Source: Flavobacterium sp. Root420
Lineage (GTDB): Bacteria; Bacteroidota; Bacteroidia; Flavobacteriales; Flavobacteriaceae
Assembly (NCBI RefSeq): GCF_001427905.1
Contig: NZ_LMEF01000001.1
Span: 496,394 to 560,393 of the forward strand
DNA length: 64,000 bases
Direction: 5' to 3'
This document shows positions 28,078 to 36,699 of this stretch, piece by piece. The notes under the pieces are model-generated. The model ran no database searches. It saw only the letters and a program-made list of their open reading frames with translations, and had not been told where the DNA came from. Numbering within the stretch: position 1 is the first letter of the stretch; each line of letters begins with the position of its first letter. The position numbers and the translations under genes are program-made.

Positions 28078-28085
28078 TACATTTG
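28078..28085 (+). promoter_or_regulatory. -7 box (TACATTTG)
   Basis: TACATTTG matches TAnnTTTG and lies 36 bases before the ATG at 28122. No clear -33 TTTG is found at the usual distance. Confidence 0.45.
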
Positions 28086-28121
28086 AAATGCGTTATAACT
28101 TTTTAATCCAAAAATATATTT

Positions 28122-29090
28122 ATGTTAAAAATTAAAAACTTATTCATTACATCTCTTTTTTTATTACCACAACTTTTCTTTGCCCAATTCACGGATGTTA
28201 TTAATTCAAATCGTCCAGGTGAAACCATGTCTGCCTATGCGGTTGGAAAATCAATCATACAAGGTGAAATTGGTGTTTATGGAATTAAGGAAAAACACGA
28301 TTTACTAGATTATGATGCAAGTGGCTTCGGAACCGATTTAACGATTAGATATGGTGCATTCATGGAAAAACTGGAATTTGTTCTTGACCTGCAATATCAA
28401 ATGGAAAACTTTGATACTCCCTACACTAGTTATAAAAAAAATAACTTTAGACAAACCGTTTTAGGGGCAAAATATTTAATTTATGATCCTTTTAAAAACT
28501 ATGAGAAAACCGCCAATATCTACAGCTATAAGGCAAATCATTCCTTTAATTGGCATCAATTAATACCTGCGGTTTCTTTATTTGCCGGAGCCAATTTTGT
28601 TGGCGCAGATAATCCTTATTCATTTTCTCCTGAATCAAGTATTTCTCCTAAAGTAATATTAATTACCCAAAATCTTTTTGGAGGTGGAAAATGGGTCTTT
28701 GTTACTAATTTTATTGCAGATTATATTACAACAGATTATCCTAGTTATGGATATGTATTAACTTTAACGCATGGATTTAATGATAAATGGTCTGGCTTTA
28801 TTGAGAATCAAGGATATAAAAGCGACTTTTACAGTGATGCCATTGTTCGTGGTGGCGCTGCTTATTTACTCAATTCAAACATGCAAATCGATGCCTCTAT
28901 AAGTACCAATTTTAAAAATACCCCTTCTGTATTATATGGCGGAGTTGGATTTTCATGGCGTTATGATGGTTGGTATAAAGAAAAACAAGAAATGACTTTT
29001 AAGAAAGACAGGAAATCTAAAAATAAAGATGCTGAAGAGAATATAGACTATCAGGAAAAAGAAAGAAAGCGTAAAGCTAAATACGAATAA
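28122..29090 (+). CDS. Outer-membrane beta-barrel protein, MetA-pathway/transporter-like
   Basis: A 322-residue protein with a signal peptide (FITSLFLLPQLFFAQ). The body consists of alternating strands typical of a beta-barrel (TDLTIRYGAFMEKLEFVLDL, and later VLYGGVGFSWRYDGWY). The early NRPGETMSAYAVGKSIIQGE segment resembles the family annotated as phenol MetA degradation pathway or transporter protein, whose function is not proven. A charged lysine-rich tail of about 40 residues follows the barrel. It is followed by the acetyltransferase-like gene after 49 bases. Confidence 0.8.
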   Translation: MLKIKNLFITSLFLLPQLFFAQFTDVINSNRPGETMSAYAVGKSIIQGEIGVYGIKEKHDLLDYDASGFGTDLTIRYGAFMEKLEFVLDLQYQMENFDTPYTSYKKNNFRQTVLGAKYLIYDPFKNYEKTANIYSYKANHSFNWHQLIPAVSLFAGANFVGADNPYSFSPESSISPKVILITQNLFGGGKWVFVTNFIADYITTDYPSYGYVLTLTHGFNDKWSGFIENQGYKSDFYSDAIVRGGAAYLLNSNMQIDASISTNFKNTPSVLYGGVGFSWRYDGWYKEKQEMTFKKDRKSKNKDAEENIDYQEKERKRKAKYE

Positions 29091-29139
29091 TTAACAACTG
29101 AACTTCTCTGACAAGGGGACAAAACAATTAAGACTTTTA

Positions 29140-30258
29140 ATGATTACAATTAAAGAAGCCAAAACCAAAAAAGAACTAACAGAATATATCAAATTTCCGT
29201 TTTCGTTATACAAAGACAATCCGTATTGGGTGCCGCCTATTATTGCTGATGAATTAGAGTCTTTTGATAAAACGACAAACCCCGCTTTTGACCATGCTGA
29301 AGCTTACTTTTATCTGGCTTACAAAAACAATGAAATTGTTGGTCGTATTACGGCAATCATAAATTGGTCTGAAGTAAATAATCAACATAAAAGAAAAGTA
29401 CGTTTTGGCTGGTTTGATGTTATTGATGACATTGAAGTAACAAAAGCGTTGATGGAAAAAGTATATGAATTAGGCAGAAAACATAATCTGGAACATACAG
29501 AAGGTCCAATGGGATTTTCTAATTTAGATAAAGTTGGAGTTCTTACGGAAGGTTATGATCAAATGGGAACCATGATTACCTGGTATAACAATCCCTATTA
29601 TGTAACTCATTTTGAACAATTAGGTTTTCAGGTAGAGAAGGAATATATAGAAAGTATTTTCCCGTTTTCAAACGTAAAACCAGAGTTTTTTCTTAAAGCT
29701 CAGGAATTAATTAAAAAACGATACGGTTTAAGAGCTTTGACTTTTACTAAAACAAAAGACATTATGCCACACGTGGATAAAATGTTTGATTTGTTTAATA
29801 CTTCTTATGCCAATTTAGCTTCGTTTGTAGCAATTTCAGATGTTCAAAAAGAATATTTCAAGAAAAAATATATCAGTTTTATCAACCCGGAATACATCAA
29901 ATTTGTTGTTGACAAGGATGATAATTTAATAGCTTTTAGTATCGTAATGCCAAGTTTTTCTGAAGCATTGCAAAAAGCAAAAGGTAAATTATTCCCGTTT
30001 GGTTTTTGGCATTTATTACAGGCCAGAAAAAAGAGTAAAGATGTTGTCTTTTACTTAATTGGAGTTCATCCTGATTATCAAAACAAAGGTGTTACAGCTA
30101 TTATTTTTGATGAATATTTTAAAACTTTTTCGGAAAAAGGAATTCAAAATTGTATTAGAACACCAGAATTGGCCGAGAATACAGCAATTCATTTACTTTG
30201 GAAAAACTTTGATCCAAAAATTCACTGTCAGAGGAAAACATATAGAAAGGATCTTTAG
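29140..30258 (+). CDS. GNAT-like N-acetyltransferase family protein
   Basis: A 372-residue cytoplasmic protein. The N-terminal half (FSLYKDNPYWVPPIIADELE, then AYFYLAYKNNEIVGRITAII) and the second half (YLIGVHPDYQNKGVTAIIFD) both resemble GNAT folds, so a double-GNAT architecture is likely. The VHPDYQNKG stretch matches the acetyl-CoA pyrophosphate-binding motif A (Q/R-x-x-G). The substrate is unknown. It probably shares a transcript with the outer-membrane protein gene before it. Confidence 0.8.
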   Translation: MITIKEAKTKKELTEYIKFPFSLYKDNPYWVPPIIADELESFDKTTNPAFDHAEAYFYLAYKNNEIVGRITAIINWSEVNNQHKRKVRFGWFDVIDDIEVTKALMEKVYELGRKHNLEHTEGPMGFSNLDKVGVLTEGYDQMGTMITWYNNPYYVTHFEQLGFQVEKEYIESIFPFSNVKPEFFLKAQELIKKRYGLRALTFTKTKDIMPHVDKMFDLFNTSYANLASFVAISDVQKEYFKKKYISFINPEYIKFVVDKDDNLIAFSIVMPSFSEALQKAKGKLFPFGFWHLLQARKKSKDVVFYLIGVHPDYQNKGVTAIIFDEYFKTFSEKGIQNCIRTPELAENTAIHLLWKNFDPKIHCQRKTYRKDL

Positions 30259-30289
30259 AAGTTGTCAGTCTCAGTGGCAGTTTCAGTCA

Positions 30290-30328
30290 AAAAAAAATCC
30301 ATTCCGCAAACGGAATGGATTTTTTTTA
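30290..30328. terminator. Bidirectional terminator
   Basis: AATCCATTCCG (30296-30306) pairs perfectly with CGGAATGGATT (30311-30321) around the loop CAAA. Runs of A and T flank it on both sides, between convergent genes. Confidence 0.92.
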
Positions 30329-30345
30329 CAATTTTTTTTATTTCT

Positions 30346-30825
30346 TTATTCTGGACAATCAGATTTTATCAACGTATTTTTTGCATCAAATTTTAATTTC
30401 TTTTTATCCTTAAAAGTAACTTTATCATTTGCATCTGTTACATCGCCATATCCTTCAATAAAAGCTCCGTCTTTTTGCAAAAAAACAACCTCTCTGACAG
30501 AAGAAACACCTTCAGACATAAAAGTATAATCTGCAATCAGGGTATCACCTTTCATATTACCAATTATAGTACCTTCGTTTTTATCTTTTCCTGTTATATT
30601 ATAACTTAATTTTCCGTTTACTTCCTGATGTGAATTCACATTAAAACTTAACGCTACGATATTACCATTAAGTCTGGAAGTATAACATTGGTCTCCAGCA
30701 GGCTCAACAAGTTCTGCTTCTTTTGGAGGATTTGGTTCTATTTGGGGAGGTGGTAGTGTTATTTCTTTTTTACAAGAAATAAAAATTCCCACCAGAATGA
30801 TCATTAATGCTGATAATTTTTTCAT
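30346..30825 (-). CDS. Hypothetical lipoprotein
   Basis: A 159-residue lipoprotein with signal MKKLSALMIILVGIFISC and lipid-modified C18, followed by KKE and a proline-rich linker (LPPPQIEPNPPKE). The rest is a compact beta-rich domain starting AGDQCYTSRLNGNIVALSFN. Cysteines in DQCY and KSDCPE could form a disulfide. No known domain is recognised. It is a single gene between two terminators. Confidence 0.8.
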   Translation of the reverse strand: MKKLSALMIILVGIFISCKKEITLPPPQIEPNPPKEAELVEPAGDQCYTSRLNGNIVALSFNVNSHQEVNGKLSYNITGKDKNEGTIIGNMKGDTLIADYTFMSEGVSSVREVVFLQKDGAFIEGYGDVTDANDKVTFKDKKKLKFDAKNTLIKSDCPE

Positions 30826-30868
30826 AATCCTAATTTTACTGATTTTTGAATTATAAAGTTACCCTAAA

Positions 30869-30907
30869 TAAAAAAAATCCACTCGTATAACGAATGGATT
30901 TTTTTAT
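30869..30907 (-). terminator. Terminator of the alpha-oxoamine synthase gene
   Basis: AATCCACTCG and CGAATGGATT pair with one mismatch around TATAA. Read on the minus strand, a run of T follows. It lies between the synthase stop and the lipoprotein start. Confidence 0.8.
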
Positions 30908-30943
30908 ATAATTCCCATATAGGAATATATTTTCTATTAGAAA

Positions 30944-32206
30944 TTAAGCATCTAAATCAACTTTTGTTGTGCTTGCAATTTCTTTATAAGTTCCGTTTTC
31001 TAATTTCTCGCGAATTGCTTCAAAAGCTATTAATGTCTCATCAATATCTTCTAAAGTATGTGAAGTTGTCGGAATCATTCTTAATAAAATAATTCCTTTA
31101 GGAATTACCGGATAAATTACAATTGATAAAAAGATACCGTAGTTCTCTCTTAAATCGTTTACCATGACCATAGCTTCCGGAACACTTCCTTCTAAATAAA
31201 CTGGTGTAACACAAGTATTAGTATCTCCAATATTAAAATTTCTTGAGCGTAAACCATTTTGTAATGCATTTACATTTTCCCAAAGCTTATCTTTTAATTC
31301 CGGATGGTTACGTAATAATTCTAAACGTTTCAAAGAACCAATGGTTTGAATCATTGGCAATGCTTTTGCAAACATTTGAGAACGTAAATTATATTTTAAA
31401 TAATCAATAATATCCTTATCTGCAGCAACAAAAGCACCAATATTGGCCATAGATTTTGCAAAAGTAGAGAAATAAACATCAATATCCTGTTGTACGCCTT
31501 GCTCTTCTCCTGCTCCTGCTCCTGTTTTACCAAGAGTACCAAAACCGTGTGCATCATCAACCAATAATCGGAAATTGTACTTTTCTTTCATGGCAACAAT
31601 CTCCTTCAACTTTCCTTGTTGACCACGCATTCCAAAAACCCCTTCAGTAATCAATAAAATACCTCCACCAGTTTCTTCTGCCATTTTTGTGGCACGTTGC
31701 AAGTTTTTCTCAATACTTTCCAAATCATTGTGCTTGTAGGTAAAACGTTTACCCATATGCAAACGAACTCCGTCGATAATGCAGGCATGAGAATCTACAT
31801 CATAAACAATAATATCATTTTTAGTAACTAATGCATCAATTATAGATACCATTCCCTGATAACCAAAGTTCAATAAATAAGCGGCAGGTTTCATTACGAA
31901 ATCAGCCAATTCATTTTCTAATTGTTCGTGGTATTTGGTATGGCCAGACATCATTCGTGCGCCCATTGGGTAAGCTGCTCCAAATTGAGTTGCAGCTTCA
32001 ATATCTGCCTGACGAACTTCCGGATGATTAGCAAGACCTAAATAATCATTAATACTCCAGTTTAAAATATTTTTTCCACCAAACTGCATTCTTGGACCTA
32101 ACTCTCCTTCTAATTTAGGAAACACAAAATAACCTTCTGCTTGTGACGCCCATTTTCCTAAAGGGCCCTTATTGTTCTGGATTCTTTCGAATAAATCTTT
32201 TACCAT
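30944..32206 (-). CDS. Alpha-oxoamine synthase: serine palmitoyltransferase / cysteate acyltransferase type
   Basis: A 420-residue PLP enzyme of the alpha-oxoamine synthase group (KBL, AONS, ALAS, SPT). The PLP lysine is in STFAKSMANIGAF and the ring-stacking and aspartate region is in RLLVDDAHGFGTLGKTGAG. YLLNFGYQGMVSIIDAL and DSHACIIDGVRL also match the family. It condenses an amino acid with an acyl-CoA. In Bacteroidota the closest roles are serine palmitoyltransferase for sphingolipids and the cysteate acyltransferase that starts capnine (sulfonolipid) synthesis in gliding flavobacteria. Sequence alone does not separate these. KBL or BioF are less likely, as no threonine or biotin genes are nearby. 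It is transcribed alone. Confidence 0.85.
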   Translation of the reverse strand: MVKDLFERIQNNKGPLGKWASQAEGYFVFPKLEGELGPRMQFGGKNILNWSINDYLGLANHPEVRQADIEAATQFGAAYPMGARMMSGHTKYHEQLENELADFVMKPAAYLLNFGYQGMVSIIDALVTKNDIIVYDVDSHACIIDGVRLHMGKRFTYKHNDLESIEKNLQRATKMAEETGGGILLITEGVFGMRGQQGKLKEIVAMKEKYNFRLLVDDAHGFGTLGKTGAGAGEEQGVQQDIDVYFSTFAKSMANIGAFVAADKDIIDYLKYNLRSQMFAKALPMIQTIGSLKRLELLRNHPELKDKLWENVNALQNGLRSRNFNIGDTNTCVTPVYLEGSVPEAMVMVNDLRENYGIFLSIVIYPVIPKGIILLRMIPTTSHTLEDIDETLIAFEAIREKLENGTYKEIASTTKVDLDA

Positions 32207-32414
32207 AATATATTTGAAGTAATAATTTTAATTTATCAGCGAGCAAAAATAAATATTTATTCTATGGAATCATAATTATTTAAAAATGATTCGAATTCAA
32301 AATCGCTCTTTCATAAACTTTTGTGCAAAAACTTTATTTTATTGTACTAATTTTCTTTAAAAATTAAAATCTAAAATAGACTCTCAAAACTAACCCTGTA
32401 AATTATAAGTAATA

Positions 32415-32430
32415 TATGACTTTTATCATA
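32415..32430. promoter_or_regulatory. CRP/FNR-like palindrome upstream of nirK
   Basis: TATGACTTTTATCATA is a 16-base dyad with half-sites TATGA/TCATA separated by six bases, the geometry of CRP/FNR-family operators. It lies about 66 bases before the nirK start. A possible -7 box, TAGATTTA, lies about 33 bases further downstream. Control by an FNR- or NnrR-type activator is inference. Confidence 0.5.
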
Positions 32431-32495
32431 ATAAAGGACAATTTAGTCTTTTAAATTTACTTTAGATTTAAAAACTAAAATAAAACCAATCTATT

Positions 32496-33944
32496 ATGAA
32501 AAAGAAGACACAAATCCCGATTAGACTGAAAGTCTTATTTTACACCATTTGTATATCAATGATATTATACTCTTGCAAAGAAAATGAGCAATCACAAGAT
32601 TATACTAAGATTGTAGCAAAAGGAGAAATGCAGGCCGAACTTACTACACCACCGATGGTTCCAAAGCCAGTTGGTGACAGAGCAGCCATGAAATTAAAAG
32701 TCAATATGGAAATTAAGGAGCAGGAAGGCACGATGGCTGATGGCGTAAAATATACTTATTGGACATTTGGCAGCTCCGTTCCAGGAAGTTTCATCAGAAC
32801 TCGTGTAGGAGATGAAGTTGAATTTCATTTAAAAAACCATCCGGATAATAAATTACCCCACAATATTGATTTACATGCGGTCACTGGTCCTGGCGGAGGT
32901 GCAACATCGTCATTAGTAGCACCAGGGCATGAAAAAGTATTTAGTTTTAAAGTTATAAATCCCGGGCTGTATGTTTACCATTGTGCAACTGCTCCTGTGG
33001 GAATGCACATTGCAAATGGAATGTACGGATTGATTCTGGTTGAACCAGAAGGCGGATTACCTAAAGTTGACAAGGAATATTACGTAATGCAAGGTGATTT
33101 TTATACCCAGGGTGAATATGGAGCTAAGGGTCTTCAGGCTTTTGACATGAATAAAGCGATTAAAGAAACACCTGATTATGTTGTTTTTAACGGAAAAGTG
33201 GGCTCTATGACAAACGGAAATGAACTAACAGCAAAAGTAGGAGAAACTGTTCGTTTATTTGTTGGTAATGGCGGACCAAATTTAGTCTCATCTTTCCATG
33301 TTATTGGAGAAATTTTTGATCATGTGCATGTAGAAGGCGGAGCGCTGATAAATAAAAATGTTCAAACAACTTTAATTCCTGCAGGTGGTTCAGCTATCGT
33401 TGATTTTAAAGTCGAAACTCCCGGAAATTTTATTATGGTTGACCACTCTATTTTTAGAGCTTTTAATAAAGGAGCTTTAGGAATTCTTAAAGTTGAGGGC
33501 GAAGAAAATAAAAGTATTTATTCAGGAACAATTCAGGAAGGAATTTATTTGCCTGAAGGAGGGACTATTCAAAAAATGCCGCAGAATGTAACCGCAAAAA
33601 CTGCAGCACCTAAAAGAACTTTAGCGGAAAAAATAACTAATGGAAAGCAGATTTTTGGAACCACTTGTTTTGCCTGCCATCAATCTGAAGGGCAAGGAAT
33701 TCCGAACACCTTTCCTCCTCTTGCAAAATCAGACTTTTTAAATGCAAATTCAAAACGTGCTATTACTACCATTTTACACGGTTTAAGTGGTGAAGTAATG
33801 GTAAATAGTAAAAAGTTCAACAACGTTATGCCGGCACAAAATTTATCTGATGATGAAATAGCCAATGTTTTAACGTACATCTATAACAGTTGGGGAAATA
33901 ACAAAACAGAAGTTACTCCAGAAATGGTAAAAGCATTCCGTTAA
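32496..33944 (+). CDS. nirK: Copper nitrite reductase fused to a C-terminal cytochrome c domain (lipoprotein)
   Basis: A 482-residue lipoprotein (ISMILYSC, C27) that reduces nitrite to nitric oxide. Two cupredoxin domains fill about residues 60-340. The type 1 copper ligands are H122, C163, H171 and M176 ([16 protein letters not shown]). The type 2 copper ligands are H127, H162 and H317 ([10 protein letters not shown]), with catalytic D125 and H268 (SSFHVIGEI). A cytochrome c domain follows at about 375-482, with CFACH at 391-395 and distal M445 in NVMPAQ. The fused heme domain should feed electrons to the type 1 copper. nirV follows after 11 bases. Confidence 0.96.
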   Translation: MKKKTQIPIRLKVLFYTICISMILYSCKENEQSQDYTKIVAKGEMQAELTTPPMVPKPVGDRAAMKLKVNMEIKEQEGTMADGVKYTYWTFGSSVPGSFIRTRVGDEVEFHLKNHPDNKLPHNIDLHAVTGPGGGATSSLVAPGHEKVFSFKVINPGLYVYHCATAPVGMHIANGMYGLILVEPEGGLPKVDKEYYVMQGDFYTQGEYGAKGLQAFDMNKAIKETPDYVVFNGKVGSMTNGNELTAKVGETVRLFVGNGGPNLVSSFHVIGEIFDHVHVEGGALINKNVQTTLIPAGGSAIVDFKVETPGNFIMVDHSIFRAFNKGALGILKVEGEENKSIYSGTIQEGIYLPEGGTIQKMPQNVTAKTAAPKRTLAEKITNGKQIFGTTCFACHQSEGQGIPNTFPPLAKSDFLNANSKRAITTILHGLSGEVMVNSKKFNNVMPAQNLSDDEIANVLTYIYNSWGNNKTEVTPEMVKAFR

Positions 33945-33955
33945 AGCACTCCATT

Positions 33956-34726
33956 ATGCAAAAAAAAAATTTAATTATTTTTCTTTTCTTAGTTCATATT
34001 GGATTCATGCAAGCTCAAGAATCGAAAATGGTTCCTATAGAGGAGGGCTCTTTTGTCCCTCTTTATGGGGCCTCATCAAAAAAACCTGTGACTGTAAAAT
34101 CTTTTTTTATAGATGTATATCCTGTAACGAATTCACAGTATTTGAGCTTCGTTAAAAAATATCCAGAGTTCAGAAAATCTAAAATAAAAGGACTATTTGC
34201 TGATAAAAGTTATCTCACGTATTGGAAAAATGATTTTGATTTTGGAACTTCAAATCCAAAAGCTCCTGCAACAAATGTTTCATGGTTTGCAGCAAAAAAA
34301 TATTGCGAATGCCAGGGAAAACGCTTACCAACAATGGATGAATGGGAATATGTTGCAATGGCAGACGAGAAAAAAATAGACGCCCGAACCAAAACGGAAT
34401 TTAATAAATACATTTTGTCGTGGTACGAAAAATCAAAAACATACGAGAATCCGATTGGACAAACCTTTAAAAATTATTGGGGTGTTTATGATATGCACGG
34501 ATTAGTATGGGAATGGACAGCCGACTTTAACAGCATTTTTTTGTCTGGCGAATCCAGAAAAGACAAAAGTGCCGATAAGAATCTTTTTTGTGGCGCTTCC
34601 TCTGTAAATGCAACCGATTTAATGGATTATGCTGCTTTTATGCGATATGCCTTTAGAGGAAGCCTAAAAGCACAATATTCAACACGCAATCTTGGTTTTC
34701 GATGTGCCAGTAAAACGAAGCTTTAA
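33956..34726 (+). CDS. nirV: NirV-like SUMF1/FGE-domain protein, exported
   Basis: A 256-residue protein with a signal peptide (FLFLVHIGFMQAQ) and a SUMF1 (formylglycine-generating enzyme-like) domain over the rest. Hallmarks are VTNSQYLSFVKKYPEF, ATNVSWFAAKKYCECQGKRL, PTMDEWEYVAM, GVYDMHGLVWEWTADF and the terminal NLGFRCAS. Genes of this family next to nirK are called nirV and are thought to help nitrite reductase maturation or function; their chemistry is not established. It overlaps functionally with nirK, being 11 bases downstream, and precedes the SCO gene by 15 bases. Confidence 0.88.
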   Translation: MQKKNLIIFLFLVHIGFMQAQESKMVPIEEGSFVPLYGASSKKPVTVKSFFIDVYPVTNSQYLSFVKKYPEFRKSKIKGLFADKSYLTYWKNDFDFGTSNPKAPATNVSWFAAKKYCECQGKRLPTMDEWEYVAMADEKKIDARTKTEFNKYILSWYEKSKTYENPIGQTFKNYWGVYDMHGLVWEWTADFNSIFLSGESRKDKSADKNLFCGASSVNATDLMDYAAFMRYAFRGSLKAQYSTRNLGFRCASKTKL

Positions 34727-34741
34727 TTTAAAATTAATTGA

Positions 34742-35344
34742 ATGAAAAAAATACTAGTTGCCGTTTTTAGTCTTCTTTTTTCTTTGCAAGGTTGTAAAGA
34801 AAAACTCAAAGAAACGAATCCTACAGTCATTAAAAACAAGGAAGTAAGTGATTTGTCTATTTATAATTTACCCTCTGAATGGACAACACAAGACGGAAAA
34901 AACATTGAACTTAAGAGTCTTAATGGAAATGTTCTCGTGATGGTTATGATTTATACTTCCTGCAAAGCTGCCTGTCCTCGACTTGTGGCCGATATGAGAA
35001 GTATTGAAGCAAAACTGAATCAAAAAACTAAAAAAAATGTAAAACTTATTTTAGTAAGTATTGATCCTGTTACTGATACGCCAAAAAAACTCAAATCATT
35101 TGCTATAGCCAACAAAATGGACAACGAACCCTGGCTTTTCTTAAGATCAACGGAAGATAATACGCGCGAATTTGCTGCTATTCTGGCTGTTAATTATAAA
35201 CAGATATCTCCAATGGAATTTTCACATTCGAATATCATTAGTGTTTTTAATCCAAAAGGGGAATTAATATACCAACAGGAAGGTTTAGGAGTAAATAATG
35301 ACCAAACTGTAAATAAAATAAATGAAGAAGCAGCAAAAATTTAA
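34742..35344 (+). CDS. SCO1/SenC/PrrC-family copper chaperone lipoprotein
   Basis: A 200-residue lipoprotein (LLFSLQGC, C18) with a thioredoxin fold. The copper ligands are visible: CKAACP gives C74 and C78, and H162 lies in FSHSNIISVF. Family members deliver copper to cytochrome oxidase CuA or to other periplasmic copper enzymes. As the third gene of the nirK-nirV transcript, its likely client here is NirK. It ends 36 bases before the convergent oxidase-like gene. Confidence 0.93.
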   Translation: MKKILVAVFSLLFSLQGCKEKLKETNPTVIKNKEVSDLSIYNLPSEWTTQDGKNIELKSLNGNVLVMVMIYTSCKAACPRLVADMRSIEAKLNQKTKKNVKLILVSIDPVTDTPKKLKSFAIANKMDNEPWLFLRSTEDNTREFAAILAVNYKQISPMEFSHSNIISVFNPKGELIYQQEGLGVNNDQTVNKINEEAAKI

Positions 35345-35380
35345 ATAGGTTGATTAGTTAAAAACAAGGGGAGATTTTGA

Positions 35381-36616
35381 TTAATCAAACCTTGTTTTTG
35401 TTTTTAATACCGAAATCAGAATCAATAACAATCCCGCAACAATAAAGATGCTGGCTCCAAAAATTGCTTCATAATAGCCAAAAAGCAATCCCTTATCTAA
35501 GAAATAGAATATTCCTTGCAGAAATAAAAGGATCTCCGTAATTACATATCCGAAGAAAAAACACTTTACTCCAATCTTTAATAAATAAGCTTTTCGCTGA
35601 AGAAGATTATTCTGAAGTAAGATTCCAAACAAAAATCCGGTAATGATTCCGAGTGTAGTCAAATGAATAAACCCAATTACCCAATTTCTGATTTGATGAG
35701 AAACTTCAGTGAGATTTGGCAGAAGAACCGCTAATTGTAATATCATTTTTAAAGATAAAGACCATAAAGCAAAAACATAAGTCCCTTGAGTTAATGAATC
35801 AAGATTTGCCTTAAATTGATTTATCTGAGGATTTAGCATTTTATAGAAATATACAAAAGCGATTACCTCTAATAAAAACCCAAAAGTATTCAAACACTTT
35901 AAAATTTGATCTTTTACAAACCAGCTTATTGGAAATGCTACTGTAAAAAATGTTCCCAAAATCAACAATGTCAGGAAAATTCTAAATTGTCTTGTTTCAA
36001 TTTCATTTTTAAATTGTTTAACAAACAAAGCCAAAATCGCAAATAGAAACCAACCATTAAATTGAAAATGCAGAAAAAACTGAATAGCAATTTGATAAAA
36101 AACACTTTGTTTTCCTAACATATTGATTGTTGGTCCTAAACACCAGACTCCAAAAGTTGAAAAAACCATAAATAAAATTGATACTATTAATAATTTTTCG
36201 GCAGGACCTCTATCTTTCGAACAATCCCTCCAAACCAGCCAGCAAAAAAAATAACTCAATAAAATATGCAGGGTAGAAAATACAATCGAAAACAAAGCAT
36301 ATCCCTGAATCGGAAAACTTATCATCATTCCAACAACTGTAAATTCTGTGATCCAAAATAATTGATTGTAAATTGGGTTATCATTTTTGTCTTTCGGAAT
36401 AAAAAAATGAACAATCAAAACAAAAATCATCATATAAACCCAACCGAGCATCGCAACGTGAGAATGTGCATGAAGCAAATAAATATAATTGATGTTTTTA
36501 AAAGGAAAAAGATAGGCGAAACGCATCAGTAAACCCATAATAGAAGCCACAATAAAGTTTATAAAGCAACAAATTATCCAGCTTCTCTGTGTGTTCATTT
36601 TAGATAATAATTTCAT
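35381..36616 (-). CDS. Heme-copper-oxidase-subunit-I-like / NnrS-like 12-helix membrane protein
   Basis: A 411-residue protein with about 12 membrane helices. A second start at 36598 (MNTQRSW) is equally possible. Conserved-looking histidines lie within helices: LLHAHSHVAMLGWVY in helix 2, FFLHFQFNGWFLF in helix 6 and FIHLTTLGIITGFLFG near helix 10. The pattern recalls the heme ligands of heme-copper oxidases and the histidines of NnrS, but the HH pair of a CuB site is missing. It cannot be an ordinary oxidase or NO reductase. Its place between the nirKV-SCO genes and scdA suggests NO binding or NO tolerance, which is inference. Confidence 0.7.
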   Translation of the reverse strand: MKLLSKMNTQRSWIICCFINFIVASIMGLLMRFAYLFPFKNINYIYLLHAHSHVAMLGWVYMMIFVLIVHFFIPKDKNDNPIYNQLFWITEFTVVGMMISFPIQGYALFSIVFSTLHILLSYFFCWLVWRDCSKDRGPAEKLLIVSILFMVFSTFGVWCLGPTINMLGKQSVFYQIAIQFFLHFQFNGWFLFAILALFVKQFKNEIETRQFRIFLTLLILGTFFTVAFPISWFVKDQILKCLNTFGFLLEVIAFVYFYKMLNPQINQFKANLDSLTQGTYVFALWSLSLKMILQLAVLLPNLTEVSHQIRNWVIGFIHLTTLGIITGFLFGILLQNNLLQRKAYLLKIGVKCFFFGYVITEILLFLQGIFYFLDKGLLFGYYEAIFGASIFIVAGLLLILISVLKTKTRFD

Positions 36617-36627
36617 TTTTCTTATAA

Positions 36628-36683
36628 ATAAAAATGCACTGATAACAATTCATTTTATTGAGATTTGTTCAGTGCATTTATTC
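36628..36683 (-). terminator. Terminator of scdA
   Basis: AAATGCACTGA pairs with TCAGTGCATTT across a loop of about 26 bases. T-rich sequence follows on the minus strand. It separates scdA from the oxidase-like gene. Confidence 0.75.
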
Positions 36684-36699
36684 TAATTTATTACATTTT

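Noticed and set aside
30044..30529. 156-residue plus-strand ORF crossing a terminator
   Set aside because: It overlaps the acetyltransferase gene and runs through a strong terminator into the antisense of a lipoprotein gene.
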